Shown: positions 9,901 through 19,682, counted from the first letter of the stretch. The stretch is 64,000 nucleotides of DNA from Caprella mutica (GCA_947561585.1 CANNZV010001833.1:62001-126000), one strand, 5' to 3'. The notes: generated by a model not told the origin, from the letters alone. Made by a program: numbers and translations.

Positions 9901-12206
9901 TCCAAGATGAAAGGGTTAAGAACTTAAAGAGACAATTGAAAAGATAGATATTGTTTCAAATGAGATATAAGATAATGCTATTTTAATAGCTAATATAGCT
10001 ACTACTTATCTCACTAAAAGTTGAATGAGAAATTTAACCAAGGATAACTCACTTTGATTTTCTTGTAGTCTGATGAGTCAATAGCTTCAGATTTTCTCTT
10101 AGCGGGAGAACCCGCTTCACTTGACGGCAACTTTACTTCTGGAGTATTTTGACGACTTTGTTTGGACGCTAATCGTGCGGACCTCTTGGGGGTGAATTCT
10201 GAAGACTCAGTGACAGTAACATTGGCAAGTACATTCTTTCTATCTGGTGTGACATCAATTGGGTTACAAATTTGCTCTTGAATATTTTTAGTGCCTTCAG
10301 TTTCTTTCTCAGCATCAGTAGAGTAAGTCTCACATACATCATCATTTTCTCCTTCAGGTATATTGATATCTTCTTCAAGACTAAGAGTGTCTTCATCCAT
10401 ACTGACAGTTTCTTCATGTTTCATATTTTCTTCATGGCCTTCAGTTTCTTCCTTGTCCCTATTAGATTCTATCACTTCCCCATTAGATTCTATCACTTCC
10501 CCATTAGATTCTATCACTTCCCCATTAGATTCTATCACTTCCCCATTAGATTCTATCACTTCCTCATTAGTTTCTTCTACATCCCCATTAGTTTCTTCTA
10601 CATCCCCATTAGTTTCATAGACATCTTCATTTACTTCTATGTCCCCATTATTTTCTTCTACGTCCCCATTATTTTCTTCTACGTCCCCATTATTTTCTTC
10701 TACGTCCCCATTATTTTCTTCTACGTCCCCATTATTTTCTTCTACGTCCCCATTATTTTCTTCTACGTCCCCATTATTTTCTTCTACGTCCCCATTATTT
10801 TCTTCTACGTCCCCATTATTTTCTTCTACGTCCCCATTATTTTCTTCTGCTTGATCATTGGCACCATTTTCATGACCATTAGCACCATTTTCATGCCCAT
10901 TAGCACCATTTTCATACCCATTAGCACTATCTTCAACAATTTGTTCATCTTCATTCAATTTTTCCTCAGAATTGGACCACAAACTCTTGAAAATATCTAA
11001 ATTGATCAAAGGTCTGTTCAAGGAGCTCTTTGAAATCATTGACGAGAAAACGCCACCAAATTTGGCGTTTGAGTTAGTTGTGGCGCTATTGGTAGGTTTA
11101 GCCGTTGGTAAATGGTAGAATTCGCTGTCATTGTCAGACGTAGAGGCATTAAAATTTTGGGAGGAGTCCTTTGTTTCTTTCTCTTCCAATGCAGAAGACT
11201 CTAAATTTCTTTTGACATTACTCTCATTGTGAGACTTGGAATCGATTGACATGTACTCGTGAAGTGACTTTTGGAGAGAAGTTGTAGTGCTGTTGGTGGT
11301 GTTTGCAGTAGGTAGTGTGTTTAAGTCAGTCCGGTCATTAGAGTCTGAGCCATCAGACCCATTCTCTTGAGATGAAGCCACTGCCGGAGAATCATCATTA
11401 TCCACATCCATATCATTGTCGTTGCCGTTGTTAATTTGGTTATCTTGTTCGATTGATTTATTAGAATCATTAGGAGATTCACAAGTATTGAAAGAACTAT
11501 TCATAGTCTGTTCGATGATGTTAGTTGTCTGTGAAGGACTGTAAGGAGCGACAGGAGATGTTCTATCAGCATCACCACTCTTTTCACATTCAACATCCTT
11601 CATTGATTGTGCATTTCCATTTCCAGCTGAACTCTCCTCATCATCTGATTGCTCTTCAACAAAAGCCAAAGCAGAAACCTTTTTCAATACAGGTGAGGCA
11701 GCTTCAACATGAATACGTCTGAATTTAGAATGACTGTCATAGATTGGTGATGCGGCTTTGCGCTTCAAACTTTTAGGAGTGGTGAGAGACAGAACACTCT
11801 TATCGAGAGTGGTTGCTTCAACTGCGGATTCATCAAGGGAGTGTTCTGCAGCAGCTAATCCAGATTGACCGAGATGGCTCCCTCTATTCAGTCTCAGTGG
11901 TCTGCGAGGAGAAATCAACATCTTGCCAAGGAAAAACGATGAGGAAACCTTCTTATCATCTTGAACTGATCCGGTGATTTCCTGTCTGTGTGTTTTGGCA
12001 AGGAGACTGGAAGAAGGGGGGAGAGGTGAGGGGGGAGGTAGGCTTGATGTATTAGAGGCATCATTCGGAGTAGGTTTAGAGTAGAAGATATTGAGCAACT
12101 TATTGCCTAAAGAGGACTTGTCAGTAGTGTTGCATGAGGAAGTAGGAACTCTGTTACAATATGGATCCTTTGCTTCTTTATTTTCTTTACTGTTACCCTG
12201 ACCCAT
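3296..12206 (-). CDS. CNPase-like 2H phosphoesterase with long acidic N-terminus (six exons)
   Basis: Exons (minus strand): 12206-10053, 9290-9123, 8439-8318, 6882-6705, 5003-4850, 3957-3296. Every junction has an AG acceptor and GT donor and phases agree, giving 1145 residues. Residues about 745-1145 align by eye with vertebrate CNPase: the strand before the P-loop, the degenerate P-loop lobe, the LPF..CWFL segment and the 2H domain with HCT (948-950) and HIT (1076-1078). In CNPase these histidines and threonines hydrolyse nucleoside 2',3'-cyclic phosphates to 2'-phosphates; that family role is established, activity here is inferred. The Walker A glycines are missing (RTNTNLKEAS around 780). 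About 49 extra acidic residues lie between the HxT motifs. Vertebrate CNPase is about 420 residues with a C-terminal prenylation box; this protein has none and begins MGQGNSKE, an N-myristoylation-type sequence. Confidence 0.85.
4244..4773. mobile_element. hAT-type MITE with 8-bp target duplication
   Basis: Terminal inverted repeats of 26 bp starting CAGGGTACAGGAACATAACG (left 4244, right ending 4773), flanked on both sides by AGTAAAAT (4236-4243 and 4774-4781). An 8-bp duplication with CAGGG ends is typical of hAT elements. It is 530 bp, non-coding, in intron 5 of the CNPase-like gene, 76 bp from exon 5. Confidence 0.85.
4850..5003 (-). CDS. CNPase-like gene, exon 5
   Basis: 51 codons plus 1 base; acceptor TTTTCTTCAG, donor TCAG then GTAACT. 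Begins NESEMLPFCHCWFLNETDSR and continues through a helical, charged stretch. It matches the LPLYFGWFLTKKSSETLRKA region of vertebrate CNPase, which links the kinase-like lobe to the 2H domain. Confidence 0.8.
5060..5293. mobile_element. MITE, CCAGTCTGTATTT family (diverged copy)
   Basis: Starts CCAGACTGTATTTCATGG and ends with ATACAGACTG; internal words (GGTAAATTCCAC, AATTTTTTCC, CCATTAACTTTCGG, AAAAAGTCAGTGG) are shared with the better copy at 17435-17672. It lies in intron 4 of the CNPase-like gene. Confidence 0.7.
5891..6064. mobile_element. Palindromic MITE, GGGTTGTGACAATATGC family (copy 1)
   Basis: 174 bp. Ends read CAGGGCTGGGACAATATGCT and the inverse AGCATATTGTCACAGCCCTG; the complementarity runs inward through the ATAGATCCC words. 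The centre contains ATTAAAGAGTATTGAATGGT. Intron 4 of the CNPase-like gene. Confidence 0.8.
6423..6601. mobile_element. Palindromic MITE, GGGTTGTGACAATATGC family (copy 2)
   Basis: Ends TAGGGTTGTGACAATATGCG and GCATATTGTCACAACCCTA, with long imperfect complementarity inward. The orientation of the asymmetric centre is opposite to copies 1 and 3 (ATTCAATACTCTTCATTTC). It ends about 100 bp from exon 4. Confidence 0.8.
6705..6882 (-). CDS. CNPase-like gene, exon 4
   Basis: 178 bases completing the split codon of exon 3 and ending in phase 0; acceptor TTTTTTCTGCAG, donor ATG then GTGGGA (a weaker donor). The segment SPIIVELGRTSVAEQQILTA with AAHQSNYLTVLLDEQ corresponds to the Walker B strand and the following helix and strand of CNPase (ILVLDDTNH.., ADQYQYQVVLVE). 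The Asp-Asp of Walker B is replaced by Glu-Leu. Confidence 0.75.
7237..8311. repeat. 28-bp minisatellite, 35 regular units plus degenerate tail
   Basis: Units contain GTGATGGGTTAAAACAACCA followed by TTGTATCA, joined without spacers. There are two interspersed variants, GGTTAAAA and GGTAAAAA, and three units near the end (8083, 8139, 8195) gain a TG (30 bp). The order is not random: runs of T-type and A-A pairs, then strict alternation toward the exon-3 end. The last units (8215-8311) are degenerate. The array fills most of intron 3 of the CNPase-like gene and stops at the exon-3 donor. Confidence 0.95.
8318..8439 (-). CDS. CNPase-like gene, exon 3 (degenerate P-loop)
   Basis: 40 codons plus 2 bases; acceptor after a T-rich tract, donor GTGAGT. 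Encodes VVIVVRTNTNLKEASELLSR and continues to SARQPTIKM. By position it corresponds to the beta strand and Walker A loop of CNPase (FILRGLPGSGKST), but the GxxGxGK(S/T) pattern is gone. Confidence 0.75.
8462..8645. mobile_element. Truncated MITE, ATCGGACGG family (copy 4)
   Basis: The left end reads TTAGGGTGAGTTACAAGATA and continues to ACATTTTCGATCATG; the centre has GGTATCCATGAAACC. The right end is lost. Intron 2 of the CNPase-like gene. Confidence 0.5.
8652..8812. mobile_element. Palindromic MITE, GGGTTGTGACAATATGC family (copy 3)
   Basis: Ends TAGGGTTGTGACAATATGCA and GCATATTGTCACAACCCTA. The flanks GTCATGAC are themselves mirror-symmetric on the two sides. Intron 2 of the CNPase-like gene; the third copy in this one gene. 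Confidence 0.8.
9123..9290 (-). CDS. CNPase-like gene, exon 2
   Basis: 56 codons, phase 0 at both ends; acceptor TTCTTTCAG, donor AAG then GTGAGA. Acidic and serine-rich first half. The end (LDSPDAVDYVKSSK) lines up with the LQDEETVATLQECK stretch just before the P-loop strand of vertebrate CNPase. Confidence 0.75.
9371..9600. repeat. 38-bp tandem repeat, about six units
   Basis: Units contain AGCAATATAGGACAAGTACC followed by CCCAATTAGGACACTGTT, nearly identical for five copies. Intron 1 of the CNPase-like gene. Confidence 0.9.
9635..9755. repeat. 18-bp tandem repeat
   Basis: Six or so units of AGGAAAAGTACTACAATT with small changes (GAACTA, AAGAAA). It directly follows the 38-bp array, which contains the similar word GACAAGTACCCCCAATT, so one probably arose from the other. 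Confidence 0.85.
10053..12206 (-). CDS. CNPase-like gene, exon 1 (718 residues, low complexity, acidic repeats)
   Basis: The start is taken at the ATG giving MGQGNSKE (Gly2, Ser6). It lies 19 bases inside an exon whose acceptor, after a T-rich tract, is at 12226-12228, so an upstream untranslated exon must exist. Upstream in-frame codons are intronic. Contents in order: Ser/Thr-rich segment with basic clusters (RRPLRLNRG, SLKRKAASP), Asn/Asp/Ser-rich middle, then heptad repeats GANGHEN, about ten NGDVEEN, TNGDVEE and SNGEVIE, then a basic C-terminal part (TPKRSARLASKQ, SPAKRKSE) that looks like a nuclear localisation signal. The donor GTGAGT follows codon AAA at 10053. No known domain is seen; the part is probably disordered. 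Confidence 0.8.
10463..10925 (-). repeat. In-frame 21-bp minisatellite coding for acidic heptads
   Basis: Four adjoining sub-arrays of one 21-bp pattern: SNGEVIE (10463-10565), TNGDVEE (10566-10625), about ten nearly identical NGDVEEN units (10640-10850) and GANGHEN (10856-10925). The central units are almost the same at the DNA level, so they spread recently by slippage or unequal exchange. The 21-bp length keeps the frame, and copy number probably varies between individuals. Confidence 0.85.
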
Positions 12207-12228
12207 TTTTAAAAATGTTAAAAATCTG

Positions 12229-12770
12229 AAAAAAAATAATAAAAGGATTAGCACTGCTGTTAGTGTATAATAAATTTTAAACTCAGCAATTGTAACTTGT
12301 GTAGGTAGCAGGAGATATTAAAAATAATTTTATGGTAAATTATGCATATTACTTACCATAAAATGATTTGTAATCTATCTCACAAACACAATTTACAACA
12401 AAAACAGCTTAACTGAAAACAAGTCAAACGACAAAATAAATTTCTAATATTACATCTAAAATATTTTCTATAGCTATCGGGAGAAATAAGAAAAGGAGAC
12501 ATACATATTTAACTATATTAATGATTATTAATCATTAATATAATCATTTATAATGTTGTAGCTAGGTGATGATCTATATTAATGATAACTGAAGGAAATA
12601 TTTATAAAAACATTAAAACATTCATAGCAAAATTAGTGTTAACATATCATGTTCAAGATGGTGGCAATTTGTATGCCAATTTTCAGCCAAAATTTCACAA
12701 AATTTCTGACCCAAGCCAATTTGGCTCATTTCTTGGGAAAATTTTAAGCCAAAATTTACATTGGAACATA
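12229..12770. other. Presumed 5' intron and upstream region of the CNPase-like gene
   Basis: The acceptor at 12226-12228 shows that an upstream untranslated exon lies on this side, but no first exon or promoter could be fixed. 12655-12765 contains a decayed internal repeat with CCAAAATTT and GCCAATTT words. Confidence 0.4.
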
Positions 12771-12895
12771 CCAGTTTGTATTTGGTGCACAAAATTCCAC
12801 TGACTTTCTCAAAGAGCTGAAAAAATCCACCAACAATTTCGCTGATCCACCAACATTCCCCAATTTATCACCCGAAAATTAATGGTAACTAGGGC
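12771..12895. mobile_element. Truncated MITE, CCAGTCTGTATTT family
   Basis: Begins CCAGTTTGTATTTGGTGCAC and runs through AATTCCACTGACTTTC and GATCCACCAACATTCCCC to about 12890, where similarity to the full copy at 17435 (opposite strand) stops half-way. Confidence 0.6.
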
Positions 12896-13410
12896 TATAC
12901 AGATACTATCATACTATCTGTATCGGTACTCGTAATATTGGTCATATTTAGGTATCGGTACTCGGTATCGGATCGGCAAATATTAATTAAAAAATGCAGA
13001 TATCACCAATACTAGTAAAAAGTCTTGTTTTTATCAAAGATTTACTTATAGCATTTTTTATTGCTTTAGTTTCTATTGTTGAAAAAGGATATGATGAATA
13101 TAATCATAACTAATTAATTTTGAATACTGTCTTTTCTGAAGTTTAAAAGCAGCAGATGAAAATAAACTGAAAATGAAACATGTTCAGACGGGCAACTGAA
13201 CTAATTATGACACGACGTATTATGATAATAATGATTGAATAAGTGCTAAGAATTAGGATTCTGGTTAAATTGTTACAAGAAATTATTAAGTTGTAAATGC
13301 ATACAATTTAAATATATAAATCATAAGCTCACGTACCGTGACATACCCAAGTTTGTAAACAAAATGGCTGTCTGATGACACGCTATAACTAGGTATATTC
13401 CAAATAGACC
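12896..13410. other. Non-coding stretch with ATCGGTACTCG repeats
   Basis: At 12925-12985 the words TATCGGTACTCG and ATCGG recur, resembling the sub-terminal repeats of a DNA transposon, but no matching opposite end was found. No gene is seen. Confidence 0.35.
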
Positions 13411-13414
13411 TCAG

Positions 13415-13562
13415 ACCCAGTCTGCATATTATGGGACAATTTTAACATTTTCTGTACGAACAATCCTTAATTTCCTTCTATATTTACATATATTTTACTG
13501 AGAACAGAAGCCAAAATAGAGGATTTCTTGGAGAACACTTTATCAGTTCCTGCAGTCTGGCC
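13415..13562. mobile_element. Short MITE, CAGTCTGnAGAA type (copy 1)
   Basis: Begins CCCAGTCTGCATATTATG and ends TTCCTGCAGTCTGG. It shares CAAAATAGAGGATTTCTTGG and GAGAACACTT with 37085-37226 and, inverted, with 56982-57055. Its outer edge lies 32 bp from the hAT element that follows. Confidence 0.6.
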
Positions 13563-13593
13563 TCAGACATGTTTCCAACTTGTACTAAAACGG

Positions 13594-16500
13594 CAGAGCT
13601 GGGCGTTCCGCAAGAATGTTTGCGAACCTTTATTCGCGAACCGGTTCGGACTGGAAAATGGGTTCAGACATTCGGATTCGGAACCTCTTCAAAAACGGTT
13701 CGGACTTCTGTGTTCGGAACGTCTTTTTCGCAAGTCCGAACCTCCGTACCCGGGAAAAACTGACCTGTTCATTTAATTATTTTACGTTCTGAACATGCAC
13801 AGTACCTCTCGGCTACTATTATATACCTAGGTTTCTGCTTAACACTGAAGCGAAGAACATGCGTCTTGTCCCGCTCTTCTTCCATTACGTTATTCATCCT
13901 TTCTTGAATAGCGGTAAGTTTTATAATAATCTTAACAAGTTAATTCTTTAATAACGGATTATGTTCCCTCAAATCCCCATTAAAATTGCTTGAAATATGT
14001 AGAACTATAGGTAAGGTTATAAACGTATATATTAGGTAACATTACATTGTAAGGGGTCCCCAAACATCTATTTCTTGGTAAATAAAGATGGCAGATAGCA
14101 GATTTTCATATTTTACTCAGACAATAACCAGGCTGTAACAAATAATCTACTTTTAGTTACAATCCTATAATTTACACCTTATAACACAAGAATATTCGAA
14201 TACCTACTTACCCTGGTTAGTAAGACAGTATGCTTATACAGTAGGTACCTTACTAAGTTTTAACACATTTTATCAATCTATTTACATACACAATTGTATC
14301 TGTAACAACACAAGAAATTAAAGCAAGAATACAAACTAACACGAGAGCACAAATTAAAGGTCTACACAGTAACACTTCTAGGCTAAGACTGACTGTGACT
14401 TTGACATTTCCCATGTAGTAAACTATGTTTAACATTTCTTCCTTTTCAGATTTATATTTTATGCTATTTTTAATTGACAATGCTATTTTCAGGTTTTAAT
14501 TTCATATTTATATTTTATGCTATTTATATTTTAACTATGGTATTTTTAAGCTTCAATTTACAGATTTATATTTTAACAATGCTATTTCAATAGGTAGTCA
14601 TCCCCTAACAACATAACACCCTACCCTGGTACCTTAGCCGTTGGCTAACCAGTCCTCATGGAAAAATAATAATAACTTAAATTCAAGACCGATTTTAAAG
14701 CTGTCTTTTCAATCGTTTAATTTTTCGCATAAATACATACGATTAGACAAAAACGAAGGTGATAAATGGTAATATACTCATATTATGAGCATTTATTCAA
14801 ATCTATAATAATATTAGGAATATATCAGAGATCTTTCCAGGCATTAGATGCAAGAGTGTTTTTCAGTACATAAGGGTGAATATTTCACTATAATCAGTTA
14901 ACTGTAACTCTTATAGCGGCTTAGCGAGATCAAATATGTGCGAGAATAATTGCGCACACCAATCTTCGTACAATAACATCTTATAAATATTTGTTTCTTG
15001 TCTTAGCTTGTTACTTTTATTTTGAATGATAATTTTTCTTTTGCTTTTACTCATGTACTAATGTATGAGTAAATATCAAATGAAGGTTTTTAAAAGAAAA
15101 TATATTGAAATGACTCAAATAAGCAAACTTTTGACGGGTAAGTAGGTTGGCTGAACAGATAATTTAAGATCAAGTATTCGGCTATTCGCTTTAAAATTGA
15201 ATTGATTATAATTTATATATAGGTATTATAATATTACATGTATATAAGTTATAATATAACTTAGAGAAATATCCACAATAATCTTCACGGTTTGACCTTT
15301 CTAATATATTGAATAGAAGAAAAAGTTAAGTTAATAGAGTATTGGAATACCGTATAACGTATTGTATCTATAGTACTTTCATATTCAAACAAAATGCAAA
15401 AACGTTTTATATCATCAGTTTTCTAGATCGGATTAATCAAAAATGTTGTAATATAAATGAAAATTTGAAAAATAATAGTAAAAACTTGAAAATTATTTAA
15501 TTAGATAATTGGATACTTCAATATGGATACATTGTCTTGCATTGTTACGACGACAGAGTTGGTCTTAATTTTTCTTTGCATGAAATTCGGAGGTCAGATG
15601 ATAATTCAGAATAACAACTTAAATTACATATTGGAGTGGAGACTGGAGGGGAACTTTAAAGATACTTAATGCTCATACTCAATATCACTAACTTATTAAG
15701 TAGTAAGTACAGTGGAACTCCCTTATAGTGAATCATGCTGAATAGTAAAATCCTGTATAGCAAACTTACCTCTATAGTGAACATATTTAAATTAGTCTAC
15801 ACAAATATTCGTAAGTTTCCTATGAATCTCTTATTCCTATTTAGTAAATTCTCTAAATTAGTTGTATTTCATGAAATAGCAGTTCTACCAGTGCAAATCC
15901 TCTATAATGTAGTCATATGAAGTCACAGTATAATTATTATTATAAATTTATTATAATGAATTTGACGTAGGCATATCTTTTTTAAATTACTTTATATATT
16001 TCATGTCATTTCTTCAAATTTACTGGCCTTTCTTGACTTTGTTCCTACATAAATACCAACTATATTTTTTAATTCAAAAGTTAAATATTTACGTATCGAC
16101 GTAAATCAGCGTAAATTATGGAATTAATTGTACCTTAGTAACGTGTGGCAACGTAGAAATACAGATTAGTTACCCAATACGCAAGAATGTGTCTACGTTT
16201 TATGTAGTAGAGACAAATGCGCGAGCTATGATTGGTTCACACTCCATCCAATAACAGTTCAGCTCACTCAGTTGCCAATCTCTTATATACCTATGTAATT
16301 ATTTCTCCTTATATATTCAATATTTTTACTTGAAATTTGGTACACATTAGTTTAGTACAAAAACTAACAACTTGTAAAAATACAGTAACGTAGGTTTATA
16401 AATAAGACGTGTGTTTTTTTAACATAAAGTGAAACCTTCTCGTTGTAACTTGTTTCTGACAAATAGTTAGTATCTTGTTGAAAAACTGTTTTTTTATATA

Positions 16501-16682
16501 GGTTGCCCCAATAACCTAAAAATCAGAGGTTAGCTTACAAAGGTTCAGACTAAACGTTTGGTTCGGAACAAATGTTCGGACCAAACTTTTCCAAATTGGG
16601 TTCGCTATACGGAGGTTCGGAACCTAAAATCGACGAAGATTCGGGTTCGGAACCTAAAAAAAGGTTCGCGCGCCCAGCTCTG
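13594..16682. mobile_element. Non-autonomous hAT element, 3.1 kb, perfect 8-bp target duplication
   Basis: Terminal inverted repeats begin CAGAGCTGGGCG; both sub-terminal regions (13605-13750 and 16540-16675) are studded with GGTTCGGAAC-type words in both orientations. TAAAACGG flanks the element on each side (13586-13593 and 16683-16690). The ends and 8-bp duplication are those of hAT transposons, and sub-terminal repeats are typical transposase binding sites. No transposase frame is seen in the AT-rich interior. Near 13820-13920 a TATATA box, an ATG frame and a GGTAAGTT donor-like site may be a relic of a first exon (weak). Confidence 0.85.
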
Positions 16683-17434
16683 TAAAACGGTTATATAGAA
16701 TAAGTCGGTGCAATTTAATGAATATAAGCAGAGTCAGGGTTGTTAAAAACTGATGTTTTTTTTGAAAAAAACAAATAAACCATGATTTATTTGGTTTTTA
16801 TTGGCCAAGTAATAAAGCATGTCCAAACTCGCCATTTTAATGGCGAGTTTGTGACAGTTATTTTGAGTCCTTCAATGGCAAATGGCGAGTTTTTTCTATT
16901 TTTCTCCTATGCTACAATGTTATTTTGGAGAGAATTAATGATAATTTGATCATTTTGGAGAGAATTTCTTGAATTTTGGAGAGAGCTGGAGAGACAAATG
17001 GTGAGTTTATAAGACATACAATTTTACTTGGTTTATTGGTTTATTTAGTTTTCATATGTAATTATTTAATAAAAGTGCACATAGATACTTATTAGTTCAT
17101 AACTGATCACTATACATGATTAACATTACAAAACGAAAACAAAAACATCATTCATATTTTGGTAAATTATGGAAAAAAATGAAAAAATTAATTAATGCAG
17201 ATGCTATGTAACATCCAGCCTCCAGGGTGGAAAAATAACTCGTCTGATTGACTAGTAACTCTGTTAGAGATTCATCCTAAAGACAACTCTGCAGAAACTA
17301 CACATTATTTCTTTCAACTATGTAAAATTTAGTCCTATATATTTCATAATATTTGAAAAAATTGAACTTTGCATGCTATACATGCTTTACTAATACTAAA
17401 CACTAGTACACACTAAACAGGGTTAATCATTAAT

Positions 17435-17672
17435 CCAGTCTGTATTTCGTGGTAAATTCCACCGACATGTCGGTGGAATTTTTTCCTTTATGAAAATAAT
17501 ATTCTGGCAAAGTCGGTAGAATTTCAGTAATTTATTCCTATGTTACCATTAATTTTCGGTGGATAAATTGGGAAAATGTTGGTGGATCAGCTAAATTAAT
17601 GGAAATTTATGGTGGATTTTTTTCAGCTTTTTGCAAAAGTCAGTGGAATTCTGTGCACCAAATACAGACTGG
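17435..17672. mobile_element. MITE, CCAGTCTGTATTT family, with 8-bp target duplication
   Basis: Ends CCAGTCTGTATTT and AAATACAGACTGG. TCATTAAT flanks both sides (17427-17434 and 17673-17680), which places it with hAT-type MITEs. The interior has a second palindrome, CCACCGACATGTCGGTGG. Related copies are at 5060, 12771 and 18174. Confidence 0.85.
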
Positions 17673-18173
17673 TCATTAATAAACTCCGCGGTCGAATATT
17701 CATGAGTAATTAGTAACTCTGTTAGAATTTGTGTTTTCCATTCTGGTGTAACATTTTACTATCAATTCATGAATAATTCTTAGCTGCAAGTCTACTTGCA
17801 GAACTTTTGAATCGAAGCCTCTGATTGGTTTTGACGGAACACTGTTGTCTTGAGTGCTCTAATTGGCTAGAGTCAAAATGACGTCACTGTCAGTCCAGAG
17901 TGGAATAATAACTCATTTCAGATTGACTAGTAACTCTGTTAGGAATTTAGAATGAACAAAATTTATTCATTTTAACACTAAAAAATGCAGAAATCGGTAT
18001 ATTATTTTATAAATTTCAACTCCGCAGTGAACTGAAAACTAATGTAAAATAAGTCATTTAAGCTTCACAATTGGGCTTGTTGTGATGATAAACATCACTA
18101 ATGGGAATGCATGAAGTTAGGAGTAACTCTGTTAGAATTTATGTTTTCCAGTCTGGCTGTCAGTGGCACTCAC

Positions 18174-18711
18174 CCAGTCTGTATTTGGTGCACAAAATTC
18201 CACTGAATTTTAGAAAAAGCTGAAAAAATCCACCATAAATTTACCATGTTTTAAAGTGTCACATTGTGGACACTGGACAAAGTCGCCAGTATATTGGGAT
18301 TGACGACTTTTGAGGGGTTAAAGAAGTTGAAAAACAGGTAAATAACAAGTAAATCACTCACAAAATTGTCTAAGGAGATGCACATGCATATTGCATCAGA
18401 CATGAAGGATGTTTCCAAGTGTAAAATCTCCACTAGGAAGTCAAATTTCTCCTTTAAAGTACCTTAAATGTAGCGACCTGGATCCATTTTCTCACTAAAC
18501 TGGCGACTTTCCTACCACACTTTGAAACATGGTATAATTTCCAGTAATTTGGCTGATCCACCAACATTTTACCCATTTTTCACTGAAAATCAATGGTAAC
18601 ATAGGAATATATACCTACCTAGCTAAAAATCCACCGACTTTGCCAGAATATTATTTAGAAAGGAAAAAAATTCCACCGACAAGTCGGAATTTACCACTAA
18701 ATACCGTCTGG
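18174..18711. mobile_element. MITE, CCAGTCTGTATTT family, interrupted copy
   Basis: Opposite orientation to the 17435 copy. It begins CCAGTCTGTATTTGGTGCAC and ends AATACCGTCTGG. The two halves are separated by another element at 18243-18533, a clean case of nested insertion. Confidence 0.75.
18243..18533. mobile_element. MITE nested in a MITE
   Basis: 291 bp with ends ACCATGTTTYAAAGTGT and its inverse. The interior mirrors GGCGACTTTCC against GACAAAGTCGCC. It sits between ATAAATTT and ATAATTTC, an imperfect 8-bp duplication. An open frame at 18251-18433 is not taken as a gene. Confidence 0.7.
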
Positions 18712-18719
18712 CTGACTGT

Positions 18720-19365
18720 ATTTAGTGGTAACTTGGTAAGTATTTCTATAAGATTTATCATCAAGAAGTAAAACATTTAAAAGAAAAAAATATTCTTCTT
18801 CACATTGGTGTGGGCGGTTGACTTTTCCGTACCTAATTTACTATTATTATTCCAACGGACGGTGTCACCGTGGTGGCTCAAAGTGCTGATTGTAGGGGTA
18901 TTTACCCTACACGTCCTTCTAACAATAATTAAGTAATTACCTAGAGCTATTCTAATTAGATATAATATCAAATTTAACAACAAATTAATTTAAATTAAAC
19001 GGCTATCACCCTGACGCCTCAAATTCTTCGTTGTTTATGGCGAATTTTCACATTTCTGCCGCTACGAAGAAATTGAAAGAGGAAAGTGAAGCTCAAGTGA
19101 ATCCAAGACGCGAATTGACGCATGTTAAAATATTGGAAAATATTGATTAATTAATTATCGGACAGCTCTAGATTTTCGATCATATTAATTTTTTGAGGAT
19201 TTTGAACCCGTTAATTTTATCTGTACACATGATACCTGCATCTACCATGAATAATGTACTAGTTAGAAATTATAGAATAACAAATTAATTTTTCATATGA
19301 AAACTAACTTTTTGGGTCTGTGTTTCTCGCACTGTGCAGACGTGCTGTGTCCTTGCACTCGTGAT
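18720..19365. other. Non-coding stretch with a MITE half
   Basis: No gene is supported. 19150-19250 has one end of the ATCGGACGG MITE family (AATTATCGGACAGCTC) with the central GATACCTGCATC-type word. Confidence 0.45.
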
Positions 19366-19469
19366 ATAAAGTGATATTGAAGTAACCTGATTATGATATA
19401 ACAATGATAGTATATAAGATAATAAGTGCAAGTTTAATGTTAAGTGTCTGTCTAGTGTTTAAGGAAGTA

Positions 19470-19582
19470 GCCTAGTCCTAATTATGATCCTAGCATAATC
19501 ATAGTGTTAAGTTGATTATGATACTAGCATAATCATAGTGTTAAGTTGATTATGATACTAGCATAATCATAGTGTTAAGTTT
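19470..19582 (+). repeat. 34-bp tandem repeat, probable LINE 5' leader
   Basis: Three units containing GATTATGATACTAGCATAAT and CATAGTGTTAAGTT. The AGTGTTAAGT words recur in the 3' part of the same LINE family (25530-25620, 27290-27420), so these are probably its untranslated repeats. Confidence 0.7.
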
Positions 19583-19682
19583 GGAGTTTTAGTGCATGTT
19601 TAGTGTTAAGTGCCTTTCGTGTTTAAGTGATTCAAACAACTGTAAGTAAAATAATAGAATTTAGTTTATCAAGCAGATTAGA

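Noticed and set aside
10272..11000. Plus-strand frame of 242 codons (FFYVPII repeats) and smaller plus frames at 10363-10854
   Set aside because: They lie opposite the coding heptad minisatellite; the minus strand has splice sites and a conserved continuation, the plus frames have none.
13528..13776. Two overlapping frames of 82 and 64 codons
   Set aside because: They cover the terminal GGTTCGGAAC repeats of the hAT element and change with the repeat, not with codons.
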